A DNA stretch of 64,000 nt, taken from CAVYHJ01 sp963768165 [NCBI: uncultured bacterium] (lineage in GTDB: Bacteria; UBP4; UBA4092). The notes under the pieces were generated by a model. It made no database searches. It was given only the letters and a program-made list of their open reading frames with translations, and had not been told where the DNA came from. Below are positions 63,544-64,000 of this stretch, piece by piece. A program made the translations under genes and the position numbers. Position 1 is the first letter of the stretch. Each line of letters begins with the position of its first letter. The DNA is taken from NCBI GenBank assembly GCA_963768165.1, contig CAVYHJ010000026.1, positions 186,001 through 250,000 on the forward strand, in the 5' to 3' direction.

Positions 63544-64000
<457 letters not shown>

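Overview
The window comes from a low-G+C (about 40% by eye), Gram-negative bacterium. Evidence for an LPS-bearing envelope: a heptose kinase, KdsB and KdsA for the inner core, Lnt and several lipobox proteins, SppA, and undecaprenyl-phosphate sugar-1-phosphate transferases. A class III signal-peptide pilin, a corrinoid/URO-D methyltransferase pair, a mannose-family PTS, secreted propeller proteins and many palindromic intergenic repeats fit a member of one of the uncultivated, Omnitrophota- or Sumerlaeota-like candidate phyla. That placement is a low-confidence inference; there is no rRNA in the window. I saw no tRNA, rRNA, CRISPR array, insertion sequence or prophage.

Layout. 0-6.4 kb: end of a TauE/SafE transporter with its DUF1634 partner, a heterodimeric ABC exporter, a polyprenyl sugar-phosphate transferase and YajQ. 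6.4-9.4 kb (minus): zinc-ribbon membrane protein, gltX, yjbQ and a SAM hydrolase. 9.6-18.4 kb: FN3 protein, a serine-synthesis pair (class V aminotransferase + serA) behind a strong sigma70-like promoter, a corrinoid protein/URO-D pair, an acetyltransferase, a type IV pilin and a CHC2 zinc finger fused to a degenerate GGDEF domain. 18.6-26.5 kb: M20 hydrolase, a four-gene operon with a degenerate zincin-like membrane protein and a SET protein, an SDR reductase and secreted Kelch and GH99/WbsX-like proteins. 26.7-33 kb (minus): RidA, a second SET protein, PTS IIC/IID, HPr and Enzyme I, argH. 33.2-37.6 kb: an accessory island with an unknown gene, a type II R-M system, a frameshifted BrnT-like toxin and its partner, and clusters of repeats. 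37.6-42.5 kb: two Gfo/Idh/MocA dehydrogenases, lnt, rpsI, rplM. 42.7-50.9 kb: a beta-helix lipoprotein, an ankyrin membrane protein and an LPS/CTP operon (DHS-like, rfaE1, kdsB, pyrG, DGK1-like kinase, kdsA fused to RNase H). 50.9-58.9 kb: a giant SBBP protein, sppA and an exopolysaccharide cluster. 59-61.5 kb: a G+C-rich BNR/MoaD/VOC module that looks transferred. 61.7-64 kb: a putative nuclease, a repeat-rich intergenic region and the end of thiC.

The genes work together mainly around the cell envelope: CTP is made by PyrG next to two probable CTP users, Kdo and heptose precursors are made in one operon, lipoproteins are matured by Lnt, and polymers are started by two polyprenyl transferases. 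The most interesting unexplained items are the CHC2-GGDEF fusion, the zincin-like/SET operon, the KdsA-RNase H fusion, the broken toxin-antitoxin locus between direct repeats, and dispersed heptanucleotide repeats, one of which runs into a coding sequence.
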